Below, in pieces: positions 32,750-41,175 of a DNA stretch of 41,234 nucleotides. Source of the DNA: Burkholderiales bacterium RIFCSPLOWO2_02_FULL_57_36 (GTDB lineage Bacteria > Pseudomonadota > Gammaproteobacteria > Burkholderiales > Burkholderiaceae_D). Every line of letters begins with the position of its first letter. The first letter of the stretch is position 1. The position numbers and the translations under genes are program-made. The stretch is taken from positions 1-41,234 of the forward strand of contig MESE01000137.1 in NCBI GenBank assembly GCA_001770855.1, written 5' to 3'. The notes under the pieces are model-generated. The model saw nothing but the letters and a program-made list of their open reading frames with translations. It ran no database searches and was not told the DNA's origin.

Positions 32750-32803
32750 GATTATTTTTAATTAATTAATAGGAAAATATATGTTGAATATTTTGAAGAA
32801 AAA

Positions 32804-33153
32804 TCAAGACTGAACGCCAATGGTATAAAGGCGGCAGGTTTTGTCGGACGATCCTGGCCACAAATCGCTGTCTTCTGCCCAGACGACTACTGTTTTTCCT
32901 GACGCTTGAGCAGATAAGACGGCTGCAACAGAAGTCTTAAAACCGGGGTCAGTTTGTTTCATAAAAAATCCCCCTTCACAATTAGGTACTGAAATATTTG
33001 TCTGGAAAACGAAGTCGCCTCCTCCGTACTCGGGATATGAATACATTAATTTGATTGTTGTCGACCCGCTATAGACTTGTGATGCCTTGGCCATTGACGG
33101 AAAAAAAGCATCGTTATAGAGAAATAAAAAAATAAGGTGCGAAAGAATTTCAT
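32804..33153 (-). pseudogene. Small secreted protein, paralog B, frameshifted in a T7 tract
   Basis: The reading starts at an ATG at 33153 (MKFFRTLFFYFSITMLFF), then loses frame at seven Ts (33101-33107, A7 on the plus strand). The continuing frame reads MAKASQVYSGSTTIKLMYSY to the stop at 32804. One extra T would give a 116-aa protein whose signal peptide ends naturally at AKA-S, the same size as its 114-aa neighbours. The mature part matches the family (NCEGGF, VAAVLSAQASGKTVVVW, KTCRLYTIGV). It is either a mutation, phase variation or a sequencing error. Confidence 0.65.
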
Positions 33154-33407
33154 ATATTTATATCTTCCAAAAAGAACACAAGCGATAACGAGATAGCAGT
33201 AATTACTGTTTGAGCACGGGGTGCCCACGCTACCAGACTAAAAATTAAAATATTGCTTCGACATTGCAAGTGACGACAACAAAGAGCACTAAATACGGAA
33301 TATGCTTAAGTGAATTTTCTTTTGCTCGCTTCCATAAAAATCGGTCTCGTGTTTCACACGCAATCAACACTTTGCAGTAACAGCCGGAAATTATTTCCAA
33401 TAAAGTT

Positions 33408-33752
33408 TTATTTTGAAAAATAGATATTTCGGACAGTAACGTAGCCGTTATGGCAGGTATCGTAGGTATCGATAACTACCCGCCTGTTAGTTAAGTAGGC
33501 AGACGTAGCGAGTGCGAACGCACTCTTTGATACCGCTCTGCTAAAGTCCCAAGCGACACGGTCAGCAGGAACAGTGTGGCAACTAGGCAGGTTGGGAATA
33601 TTTTGGTCCGCTTGAAGCCAAAACCACCCGGCCGACGAGCCGTCATCCTGGGTCCCGATCGTTAAAATCACGCCATTTATACTTCCTGCCGACACATTGC
33701 CCACCCCGCATAAAAACAACAAAGTAAAACACCGCAAGAAAAAGTTTTTCAT
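33408..33752 (-). CDS. Small secreted protein, paralog family member C
   Basis: 114 aa. Signal peptide MKNFFLRCFTLLFLCGVGNVSA, then GVILTIGTQDDG strands, LPSCHTVPADRVAWDF, the family helix KSAFALATSAYLTNRRVVIDTY and a final Cys followed by VRNIYFSK. It has the same Cys, helix, basic-VV strand and Cys order as the neighbours. The flanking stretches (33154-33407 and 33753-34046) hold no gene I can support. Confidence 0.72.
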   Translation of the reverse strand: MKNFFLRCFTLLFLCGVGNVSAGSINGVILTIGTQDDGSSAGWFWLQADQNIPNLPSCHTVPADRVAWDFSRAVSKSAFALATSAYLTNRRVVIDTYDTCHNGYVTVRNIYFSK

Positions 33753-34046
33753 TTTTTTATCTTATCTATCCAAAATTCATCGAACCGAAATTTGCTTGAC
33801 TTGCCCCTCTTGACGGCTCTCTTCATAGTCAGAATTTACCCAACAATGGGGGCACAGGCCTGAGTGAACTGCCATAACTGACAGAATGGGTGCGCCCTAT
33901 AGTTCTGCAAAATGCAATCGTGCATGTATTAGGATCCGGTGCATAAGCATTCCAGTTGACAAACGTTTTAGCTTTTTTCCGACTTCTAGATCCCATCATT
34001 GCGCACGTGCTTTAGCCTCTCATTTCTTAGGCCGTCTACCAACAAA

Positions 34047-34391
34047 TTACTGCCACGGCCACCCCGTAGTTGAAACGCCGACTGCAAACAATTTCCATTG
34101 ATAAGAATTTTCAGCCGCCGTATAACTAACGCATGCTTTTTGCCCTACCGCTTTCAGGTAAAGAAACTGCGCCTGAAAAACCTTTGCAACCTCGTTCGCC
34201 CCTTGGTAGAACAAATACGTCGATCCACCAAGTTCTTTCGAGTAGACGTATAAACTAAGAGTACCTGCCTGGTCGGCCGCCATCTGCACCCCATCAATCG
34301 AAGAAATGCAAACTTCGGTCGCGGCTGATGATCGCGCGAGCAAGAAAAGACTTGCGGCCAGGACCCAGGATACCAGCATAATTTTCTTCAT
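34047..34391 (-). CDS. Small secreted protein, paralog family member D
   Basis: 114 aa with signal peptide MKKIMLVSWVLAASLFLLARSSAA and a good ribosome binding site (AGGGAG six bases before the ATG). The mature part has strands around LSLYVYSKELGG, the helix EVAKVFQAQFLYLKAVGQKACVSY and a C-terminal strand FAVGVSTTG. It keeps the family's helix-then-Cys layout but is the most diverged member. Confidence 0.72.
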   Translation of the reverse strand: MKKIMLVSWVLAASLFLLARSSAATEVCISSIDGVQMAADQAGTLSLYVYSKELGGSTYLFYQGANEVAKVFQAQFLYLKAVGQKACVSYTAAENSYQWKLFAVGVSTTGWPWQ

Positions 34392-34479
34392 TTTTTCTCC
34401 CTAAGTAATTCGATGCACATATCAACGAATGAGCGAAGCATGTGTATTTCACGCATTAATATTGTTCGGACCGGCGATA

Positions 34480-34839
34480 CTAATCTGCTACAAAAAAATC
34501 CGTGACAACCGAGTTTTCACATCTCAACGTCACCTTCTTCCCTGCCAAGTAAGCACCTAGCAGCATCGCCCTTTTGAATCTGCTCGCATCCGATGACGTT
34601 AACGGCAATCGCCAAATCGATTCGCCATCGGGTGTGCCGCATCCGCCGACGCTACTGTTAAGGATAAAATCGGTAAAAGAAAAGTAGCTTCTTATTCCTG
34701 TAATCGTCGTCCGCTCACTCATCCCATTTACGATATCGGCCGCTACGGCTTCCGTGCCAATAAGCATGGCAAAGACCGAAGCCGATACCACCTTTCGAAA
34801 GGTCATGCAGTGTCGTGTTCTATCTTGATATATGGTCAT
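34480..34839 (-). CDS. Small secreted protein, paralog family member E
   Basis: 119 aa from the ATG at 34839 (CGGA upstream) or 108 aa from the ATG at 34806; both leave a signal peptide ending EAVAA. The mature part has TGIRSYFSFTDFIL, GGCGTPDG, the helix DASRFKRAMLLGAYLAGKKVTL and RCENSVVTDFFVAD, the clearest version of the family pattern. The frame runs open to 35067, but that part has no sensible start or composition. Bases 34840-35110 hold nothing else I can support. Confidence 0.7.
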   Translation of the reverse strand: MTIYQDRTRHCMTFRKVVSASVFAMLIGTEAVAADIVNGMSERTTITGIRSYFSFTDFILNSSVGGCGTPDGESIWRLPLTSSDASRFKRAMLLGAYLAGKKVTLRCENSVVTDFFVAD

Positions 34840-35110
34840 GATTTTTTCCGAGTGGCGCTGCCGAAATCTTAATCTCATTGTTTTCATATCAGGACATACG
34901 CGTGAATCGCACTTTGCGATTGGCAGCTCCTGCGTCAAGCCAGTGGATGTAACCGTGATAGCCCTCCTCGGCAAAAAAGCACGGCGCGCGACGGGCACAT
35001 CGTTGCACGATGCGCTGCAGATGATCGGCAAGTTTGATGCGCGGTCATCGTGGCATGGGTCGTCCATATAAAATTAAGCGATGCGGACCACCTTTAATTA
35101 CTCATATACT

Positions 35111-35350
35111 TCAGGCCTTAGATTCACTACGAGCTGTCTTCCATCCGAGCCAAATAAACCAAGCACCTGCCAGAACCCAAACCAACAACATCATCCAAAA
35201 AGCTCGAGGATTCTCGGAAAGGTAAACCATAAAGCTGCCTTTATAGCGGTTCGGCATCATTACATAACCTTGAAAAACATCCAAAACAGTAGAAATCCAG
35301 ATTGCGAGTCCCGCAACAATAGATAACCAGCCGATTATTTTGTAGATCAT
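35111..35350 (-). CDS. Small two-helix membrane protein, possible immunity partner
   Basis: 79 aa with two hydrophobic segments (about 5-25, IIGWLSIVAGLAIWISTVL, and 52-70, MMLLVWVLAGAWFIWLGW) joined by a polar loop. No known family is recognised. It lies 79 bases downstream of the RHS-core gene on the same strand, where Rhs systems usually keep an immunity gene. That role is inferred from position only. Alternatively it is an unrelated orphan membrane protein. Confidence 0.55.
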   Translation of the reverse strand: MIYKIIGWLSIVAGLAIWISTVLDVFQGYVMMPNRYKGSFMVYLSENPRAFWMMLLVWVLAGAWFIWLGWKTARSESKA

Positions 35351-35429
35351 TCTGCACTTTCTGAGGCTTCGAACAAGTGATTACGAGTGAATAAAAACCG
35401 CAAAGTGTCCTGATGTCAGGATGGGCCGT

Positions 35430-36395
35430 TTAGTGGTTCTGTTGGCCTGACATTGGCTGAATCTCGAGTGTCTTCGTGGCCGTAGAAACACCAAACTCTA
35501 CAGCTGCCGCACCAGATGCCTGGCCCATACTTGATCCAATGGTGAACTTTCCAACGTTCGCACTCCTTGTAGTCTCAGCTATGTGATTAAGAATCCCATC
35601 AGAATTTTTAGCCAAGTTTTCCATTCGCTTTATCCCGGCAGCTCCAATCTTGGCGCCTCCACCCGCCCCCACACTCCCTCCAAATGCATTGATTCCAGCA
35701 TTCACATAATCAAGGGGCCTTCCGTTCGCAATATCCGCAGACGCGGAGGTTGCAGCACCTATCGAGCCTCCCACAAAAGCCGTACTTCTAATCGCCTGCC
35801 CAGTGGTAATCGCCCCCATAGCAGCTTGACGTGCAAAGAGCATCCCTACACCGCCGGTCGCTGCTGCTCCGAGCCCTGCAATACCAGCTTGGAACAAATC
35901 AACATTACCATTCACAAGGTATTGAGTTCCAGCATCAATTCCAAAACCAACAACAAAGGCAATTGCATGAACAGGCGTACGTCCATCCGGATCGACAAAC
36001 TTGTACGGATTATTGTTAGCGTAGGCATACCGATTGAAGCTGTGCAGGTTGTTGGGATCAAACCCAATCGGATCAATGCCCATGAACCGCCCCAGCATCA
36101 GGTTGTAATACCTTGCTCCGGAATAACTCAAGCCTGTACTCTTGTCGAACGGTTTGCCGGCAAACCATAGCTGGTTGTTTTCCCCAGCCGCCGGCTTCTG
36201 TACTTGTTCGCCGTACGGGCGATAGCTCTCCTTCCATGCCACATCGCCACTGCTATTCGTAGCCACCAACGGCGAACCTAGCGCATCATTGTGGAAGTAC
36301 GTGATTTGTTCGCTGGCGCCTGCTTGCCCCAACAACAACATGCCGAAGGCAATCACGCCCCAACGCTTCAAGCCTCTTTTAATGGCACCGATCAT
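35430..36395 (-). CDS. RHS repeat-associated core protein with variable C-terminus
   Basis: 321 aa from the ATG at 36395 (AGAGGA six bases upstream); a longer frame to 36431 has no ribosome binding site. There is a signal peptide (~1-28, ending GQAGAS). The RHS core follows: QITYFHNDALGSPLVATN, GLSYSGARYYNLMLGRFMGIDPIG and NRYAYANNNPYKFVDPDG (ending near residue 140). After DPDG the sequence becomes a Gly/Ala-rich hydrophobic C-terminus (FVVGFGIDAGTQYL, AGIAGLGAAATGGVG), then a polar end. In polymorphic toxins this position holds the variable effector domain; no catalytic family is recognised. It lies 32 bases after the YD-repeat gene. Confidence 0.85.
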   Translation of the reverse strand: MIGAIKRGLKRWGVIAFGMLLLGQAGASEQITYFHNDALGSPLVATNSSGDVAWKESYRPYGEQVQKPAAGENNQLWFAGKPFDKSTGLSYSGARYYNLMLGRFMGIDPIGFDPNNLHSFNRYAYANNNPYKFVDPDGRTPVHAIAFVVGFGIDAGTQYLVNGNVDLFQAGIAGLGAAATGGVGMLFARQAAMGAITTGQAIRSTAFVGGSIGAATSASADIANGRPLDYVNAGINAFGGSVGAGGGAKIGAAGIKRMENLAKNSDGILNHIAETTRSANVGKFTIGSSMGQASGAAAVEFGVSTATKTLEIQPMSGQQNH

Positions 36396-36427
36396 GATTG
36401 GTCCTCTGTGATATGGGTTAGTGGCGG

Positions 36428-39400
36428 TCAATCTTCCAGCAACATCAAAATCGGCACTAGCAGTGCATTGATGTCGTAGGTCGTCACTGTCACCGTCTGC
36501 GTGATCGTACTGGGCTTGTTGCTCGCGTCACCTGGATATTCGGCCGTCAGTGTGTGGGTACCGAGCACGCTGAAACTAATACCCGGAAACGACGCGTACG
36601 ATCTTCCGCTAGCACCGTCATACACGGCTTGTGCGGTTCCCAGCACGCCAGCACTATTTTTTAAAGTCACCACACCGCTTGGATTCGTACCTTCGACTTG
36701 CACTCTAAGACCATTGAGCACTTTATTGATCTGCACCGACGATGGGAGACCGGTAAAACGGGTGATCGATACCGTCTTATCGTTGACAATCTGATTGAAC
36801 ACAGATGAAGCGCTGGCAAAGTTTGCATTGTCGCCACTGTATTCAGCTGTGAACGTATGGTAGCCAATCGGCAGTGCCGAGGAAGACAGCGTGGCGGCAT
36901 TGTTGACCAATGTGGCGGAGCCAAAAAAGCTGCCGGCATTTTTGAATACCACAGTGCCGGTTGGCGAGCCTGGCCCAGAGACCGCGGCATTGACAGTGAC
37001 CATATGTCCAATAATCGCTGGATTGGGAGAGGCCGTCACTGAGGTTGAAGTGGCAAACTTAACAGTTCGCGATAAGACCGCCGAAGTACTAGACCAGTTT
37101 GTATTATCGCCGGCATATCTGGCGTTGAGGTTACGCGTGCCGGGACTGTTGAAGACGACATCCAGTGTCGCCTGGCCGTTCGTCAATGGCAAACTCCCTA
37201 ACATGGTGGTGCCATCAAAAAATAAGACATTGCCAGTTAGATTGGCCCCGGTGACTGTTGCAATGAGCGTCACTGGTGATCCGATAGCTATCGGATCACC
37301 AGTGATCGTCAACGCCGTGGCGGTGCCATCCATATTTTCGCTGGCATGCTGGGCGATGCGCTTGCCGTTCAAATAAATATAATCGACATGGCGCTTGCTT
37401 GAACCCGGCGTGAATTCCTGCAGCAAGTTGCCATTGGCTGCATGGAATTCATAGGTCTTGATGCCGGCCTTGTCGGTGACCACACGCATATTGCTGCCGT
37501 CGTACTGGTAATCGATCTTGCTTGTGGGGTTGCTGCAGTTGAAGCAGCGCAGATTGGGCGCATCATCGTAAGCGAAGGTATTGTCGTCACCTGATACGAC
37601 GTTGCCGTACGCGTCATAAGTAAAGCTGGTAGATCGCGTTCCGGATACACTTGCTAACCGGTTACGGGCATCGTAGCTATACGACAACAAGGAAGAACCG
37701 AAAGTTTGCTGAGTGATATTACCCGAGCCGCTGTAGCCGATCGAGCCACTGCCCCAGAGTCCACTGATGCTGGTCAGACGATTAATATTGTCATACCCCA
37801 TTGAGCGGTTATAGCTGCTGTCGACAGAATCGATAATGCCCATCAGGTTACCCATGCCATCATAACTGTAACTGTTGTTGACGTAAGCGGTTGCATTTTT
37901 CTGGGTTGTAAAACTGCTGGGCCACAAGCGTGAATTTTGGCCATAGCTGCTTACAGTGCCATTGCCGTATCCGATTTGTTTTATTTGTCTGGAAGGCCAG
38001 TAACTCACATTGCTGATATACCCGGATGCCTGGGTAGGACGGCCTAGCGCATCGGGCGCATAATCAACAATGCGATTAGAGCGAGGATAGGTGATTGAAC
38101 TGAGTTGGTCATTGCCGTTGTAACCATATCCGGCAGTGAGCGTCATGCCGTCTACCGTCAACACCTCTGAAGTCAGGTTGTCATTGTCGTCGTAGACATA
38201 GGCTCGTGCGGCCACCGCAGAATTCAGCGATTTCAGCTTGCTGGTTTTCGAGTAAGTCTTGGTGACTGCGGAGGAGTTGCCAGGATAAGTGATACTCGAC
38301 AGGCGATTCAATCCATCATAGCCATAGCTTGTTGTGCCGGACGCGCCGACGGTCTTGGAGGTCAGGTTGCCGGCGGCGTCGCGGCCATAAACGGTCGTGC
38401 CGGTTTCGGGATTCGTCGCCGAGGATATATAGTAATTGCTGTTATATCCGTATAGGCGCGTGAGTCCATCCTGTGTAACATCAGTCACCAGATCTCTAGC
38501 ATTGCGAGCCAATGAAATATTTGCCGACGGCTCGGGCGCCGACACGCTCATTAGGAAGCGTTGATTTGGATCTCCATACGATCGGAAGGTAGAGGTCGTA
38601 GCTTGCTGACGCTCATCCATTACTGTCATGCTGCCAGCAGCATAGGAAATATTCTGGAAAGTGCTGTCGGCATTGGTGATCTTGATCGGACGGTTCAAAA
38701 TATCATAGCGATATGCGGCGCCAAGCGCACTGTCTGGGTTGGAGGCGAATATTTTTCGTCCCAGCGGATCGTATTGATAGGTACGCGCAATGCCGCCAAG
38801 TGAGACATTGATTGCATGGCCAAACCCGTCATAAGTAACATTTTCAACCAATGGACTGCGTGTAGTCTTCTTAGAATTGGCCGTGTAGGAAATAATCGTT
38901 GGGCTTCCTTTTGGATAAACGATTCCAGTGAGACGATTCAGGCCGTCAAAACTATAAGTGGTGGTACGGTTCTCTCCATTGGTTTCGGAAGTAATATTGC
39001 CTGCGTCATCAACAGCGCGTGAAATAGAGATGCCTTCTGGCTGTGACTCGTTCTGCGGAATGCCACGTTTGTAATTGGAATAGGTGTGCACCAGGTTGCG
39101 CGGAAAGGTAGTAGTCGCAATGTTGCCTTGGCTATCATAGGTATGGCTCGTGGTAACACCATCTTGAGTAATGGACAACATATTGGCGTTGCCATCGAAG
39201 CTGCGGGTAATTGCACTGCCAGGAAAAGTCTCGTCCTTGACTTGATGCAAAATCCATTTGGCGGGATCGATGTGATAGGTATAACTCGTGGTGCGGTTGC
39301 CACCGTTTGGACCTGACTCCGTGATTGAGCCTGGATTGCCGTATATGTCACGTGCACTATAGCTCGTTGTATATGTGGCTCCGTCCATCGTAATCGTCTT

Positions 39401-41020
39401 GCTTTCGAGATCAGGAAAATAAGTGTATTGATCTCGCATATAAATCAATCGTCCGCGTATAAAGTTAACTCGAGAGTTAATATATCTTGAGTTCCAGCGA
39501 TAGACTTCTTGATAGTTGGTGCCTTTTGAATGCTCGACCAGAAGGCCATAACGCCACGCGCCTGTTACACCAGGCCCACCACACCAATGTGTTATTGGAT
39601 CATTGGCGGCATAACTAGCGGGAGTGAAATAACCAAATCCCATGTGTTTATAAATCTGCTGGCCCGATGGAGCATCTATGGTGGTGATATCGTATTGGCC
39701 TTCCGACAGGCCCGGCGCATACGAATACTGCCAAATGCCACCATCCGATGAAGTTTTACGCTTGAGCCGCACCGTCTGATAAGCAGTTGGTTGTGCATGC
39801 ATTGTCAAATCTGGATCGTCGCAAAAAGCGGGATCTCCGAAAATGTTATACATTTTCGAGACTTCATATTCATAGTTTAGACTTCCGCCAGTTGGAAATA
39901 CGACGGATTTGAGCCGAAAGCTTGACGCTTCTTGATTTGAAAAAGGAACTCCGTGCGATCCATTAGCTGCACTAGCAACGTCATCCCAATAAGAGTATTT
40001 CCAGGAAGTTTGATCCGGCCTAATTACTTCAGACAACAAAGTATATGGGGTACTAGTCGTTACCTGCGTGTACTGCCAGACTTGACCATTTGATGCTTCA
40101 ATTCGCATTAATTTGGCTGGACTGCCGGTATTGTATGAAGTAGATGCTAGGCTCCCTGGATCATAAATCAAGGAAATGGTGCGTCCATCGCTTGCATTTA
40201 CTTTAATGGGTAAGTAAGTATGTCTAGGTTCGTTCACCCCATACGAAGCATCATGCGCGCCGAAAGGGGCATATCCAATAGAGATCCAGTTGGCGTTTTT
40301 GTCAACAATTCGTGTTGTTTGAAAAACTCTTGATTGTGTGTGTGTGTATGGATATAAATAAGTATTACTTCCTAGTTCATACATCGTCCCATCAGGTGAG
40401 TAAAGTCGATGCATACCATTTGGACCATCACAGGTGAGTTTCCAATTTGTCTTTGTAAGCGCGTAGTCGAAAGTATCCCCAACAAAAAAAACCTCGCTTT
40501 GGCCGTTAGGAAGTTGCAAGGTGTATTGCACCTCTGCATAAGTCCATCGCTTTTGACATAAAGTATCGTCACCGTCCTCTACAGTCCCATTAACTGGACT
40601 ATCAGGTCCGTAACCTGGAGAAAAGACCACTTTTGGCGCTAAGTTGAGTGACCATCCAATTCCCAAACCAACCCAGTTAGCAGATGCAATAAAGCTCCTT
40701 CTATCTAAAGAGTTCTTTGTCGAAATGAAACGGGCTGTTTGAAGATCCACATCTAACGAAAGAGCACCAAGGTCATAAATACGGTTAACGGTAATATCGA
40801 GGCCGCCATTACCAGGAAGGACGAGATCTTGGTATGAAAGCTTCATATTGCCGCTAAAGGGCTCAAAGGAATCGACTGGATGAGAAGCAACATAATTTCT
40901 TTGCGCTTCTTTATCAACTTCCGGAGCCGACCTATTCGTTTCCGCTAATGTAGCGGTAGAGCAAATCAGAGCAAGAATGGCAATCACTAAGTTACCAAAA
41001 CGTTTTCTAAAATCTTCCAA
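36428..41020 (-). CDS. YD/RHS-repeat exported protein ending in Ig-like domains (1530 aa)
   Basis: It starts at TTG 41020 with AGGGGA five bases upstream; the signal peptide ends STATLA (~residue 26). The N-terminal DUF6531-like region (SFEPFSGNMKLSYQDLVLPG) and a beta-rich part run to ~560. YD repeats follow (~570-1200; GYDGLNRLSSITYPG, SYDGMGNLMGI, TYDAYGNVVSG). At VDYIYLNGKRIAQH, where an RHS protein would enter its core, the sequence instead continues into three Ig-like (Big_3_5-type) domains (ALTITGDPIAIGSPV, STSVTASPNPAIIGHMV and the last to the C-terminus). The missing core is the next gene downstream. The N-terminal coding DNA is AT-rich and contains a short TG microsatellite near 40334. 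Confidence 0.88.
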   Translation of the reverse strand: MEDFRKRFGNLVIAILALICSTATLAETNRSAPEVDKEAQRNYVASHPVDSFEPFSGNMKLSYQDLVLPGNGGLDITVNRIYDLGALSLDVDLQTARFISTKNSLDRRSFIASANWVGLGIGWSLNLAPKVVFSPGYGPDSPVNGTVEDGDDTLCQKRWTYAEVQYTLQLPNGQSEVFFVGDTFDYALTKTNWKLTCDGPNGMHRLYSPDGTMYELGSNTYLYPYTHTQSRVFQTTRIVDKNANWISIGYAPFGAHDASYGVNEPRHTYLPIKVNASDGRTISLIYDPGSLASTSYNTGSPAKLMRIEASNGQVWQYTQVTTSTPYTLLSEVIRPDQTSWKYSYWDDVASAANGSHGVPFSNQEASSFRLKSVVFPTGGSLNYEYEVSKMYNIFGDPAFCDDPDLTMHAQPTAYQTVRLKRKTSSDGGIWQYSYAPGLSEGQYDITTIDAPSGQQIYKHMGFGYFTPASYAANDPITHWCGGPGVTGAWRYGLLVEHSKGTNYQEVYRWNSRYINSRVNFIRGRLIYMRDQYTYFPDLESKTITMDGATYTTSYSARDIYGNPGSITESGPNGGNRTTSYTYHIDPAKWILHQVKDETFPGSAITRSFDGNANMLSITQDGVTTSHTYDSQGNIATTTFPRNLVHTYSNYKRGIPQNESQPEGISISRAVDDAGNITSETNGENRTTTYSFDGLNRLTGIVYPKGSPTIISYTANSKKTTRSPLVENVTYDGFGHAINVSLGGIARTYQYDPLGRKIFASNPDSALGAAYRYDILNRPIKITNADSTFQNISYAAGSMTVMDERQQATTSTFRSYGDPNQRFLMSVSAPEPSANISLARNARDLVTDVTQDGLTRLYGYNSNYYISSATNPETGTTVYGRDAAGNLTSKTVGASGTTSYGYDGLNRLSSITYPGNSSAVTKTYSKTSKLKSLNSAVAARAYVYDDNDNLTSEVLTVDGMTLTAGYGYNGNDQLSSITYPRSNRIVDYAPDALGRPTQASGYISNVSYWPSRQIKQIGYGNGTVSSYGQNSRLWPSSFTTQKNATAYVNNSYSYDGMGNLMGIIDSVDSSYNRSMGYDNINRLTSISGLWGSGSIGYSGSGNITQQTFGSSLLSYSYDARNRLASVSGTRSTSFTYDAYGNVVSGDDNTFAYDDAPNLRCFNCSNPTSKIDYQYDGSNMRVVTDKAGIKTYEFHAANGNLLQEFTPGSSKRHVDYIYLNGKRIAQHASENMDGTATALTITGDPIAIGSPVTLIATVTGANLTGNVLFFDGTTMLGSLPLTNGQATLDVVFNSPGTRNLNARYAGDNTNWSSTSAVLSRTVKFATSTSVTASPNPAIIGHMVTVNAAVSGPGSPTGTVVFKNAGSFFGSATLVNNAATLSSSALPIGYHTFTAEYSGDNANFASASSVFNQIVNDKTVSITRFTGLPSSVQINKVLNGLRVQVEGTNPSGVVTLKNSAGVLGTAQAVYDGASGRSYASFPGISFSVLGTHTLTAEYPGDASNKPSTITQTVTVTTYDINALLVPILMLLED
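37270..37305. repeat. Perfect 36-bp palindrome inside the RHS/Ig coding sequence
   Basis: The left half TCACTGGTGATCCGATAG (37270-37287) is followed immediately by its exact reverse complement (37288-37305), with no spacer. It lies in frame in the first Ig-like domain (about residues 1239-1250), some 60-80 bases beyond the point where the protein leaves the RHS fold. It could form a cruciform or mRNA hairpin, or mark a recombination junction. Confidence 0.95.
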
Positions 41021-41175
41021 AAAATTCCCCTAAGACTCTCATCTATGACTCAACAACGAAGCAAAAAAAGCATATAAAATTTTTAGCTTTTAGTAGTAAT
41101 AATAAAAAATAGAAATTGTGGGACTGATGTCACACAGCCCGTAGCGTTTGAGGTTGTTAATAGGCTAGTAGACCA

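Noticed and set aside
40334..40346. TG dinucleotide run in the RHS gene as a phase-variation switch
   Set aside because: Only about six units, within an intact frame; too short to infer slippage from one sequence.
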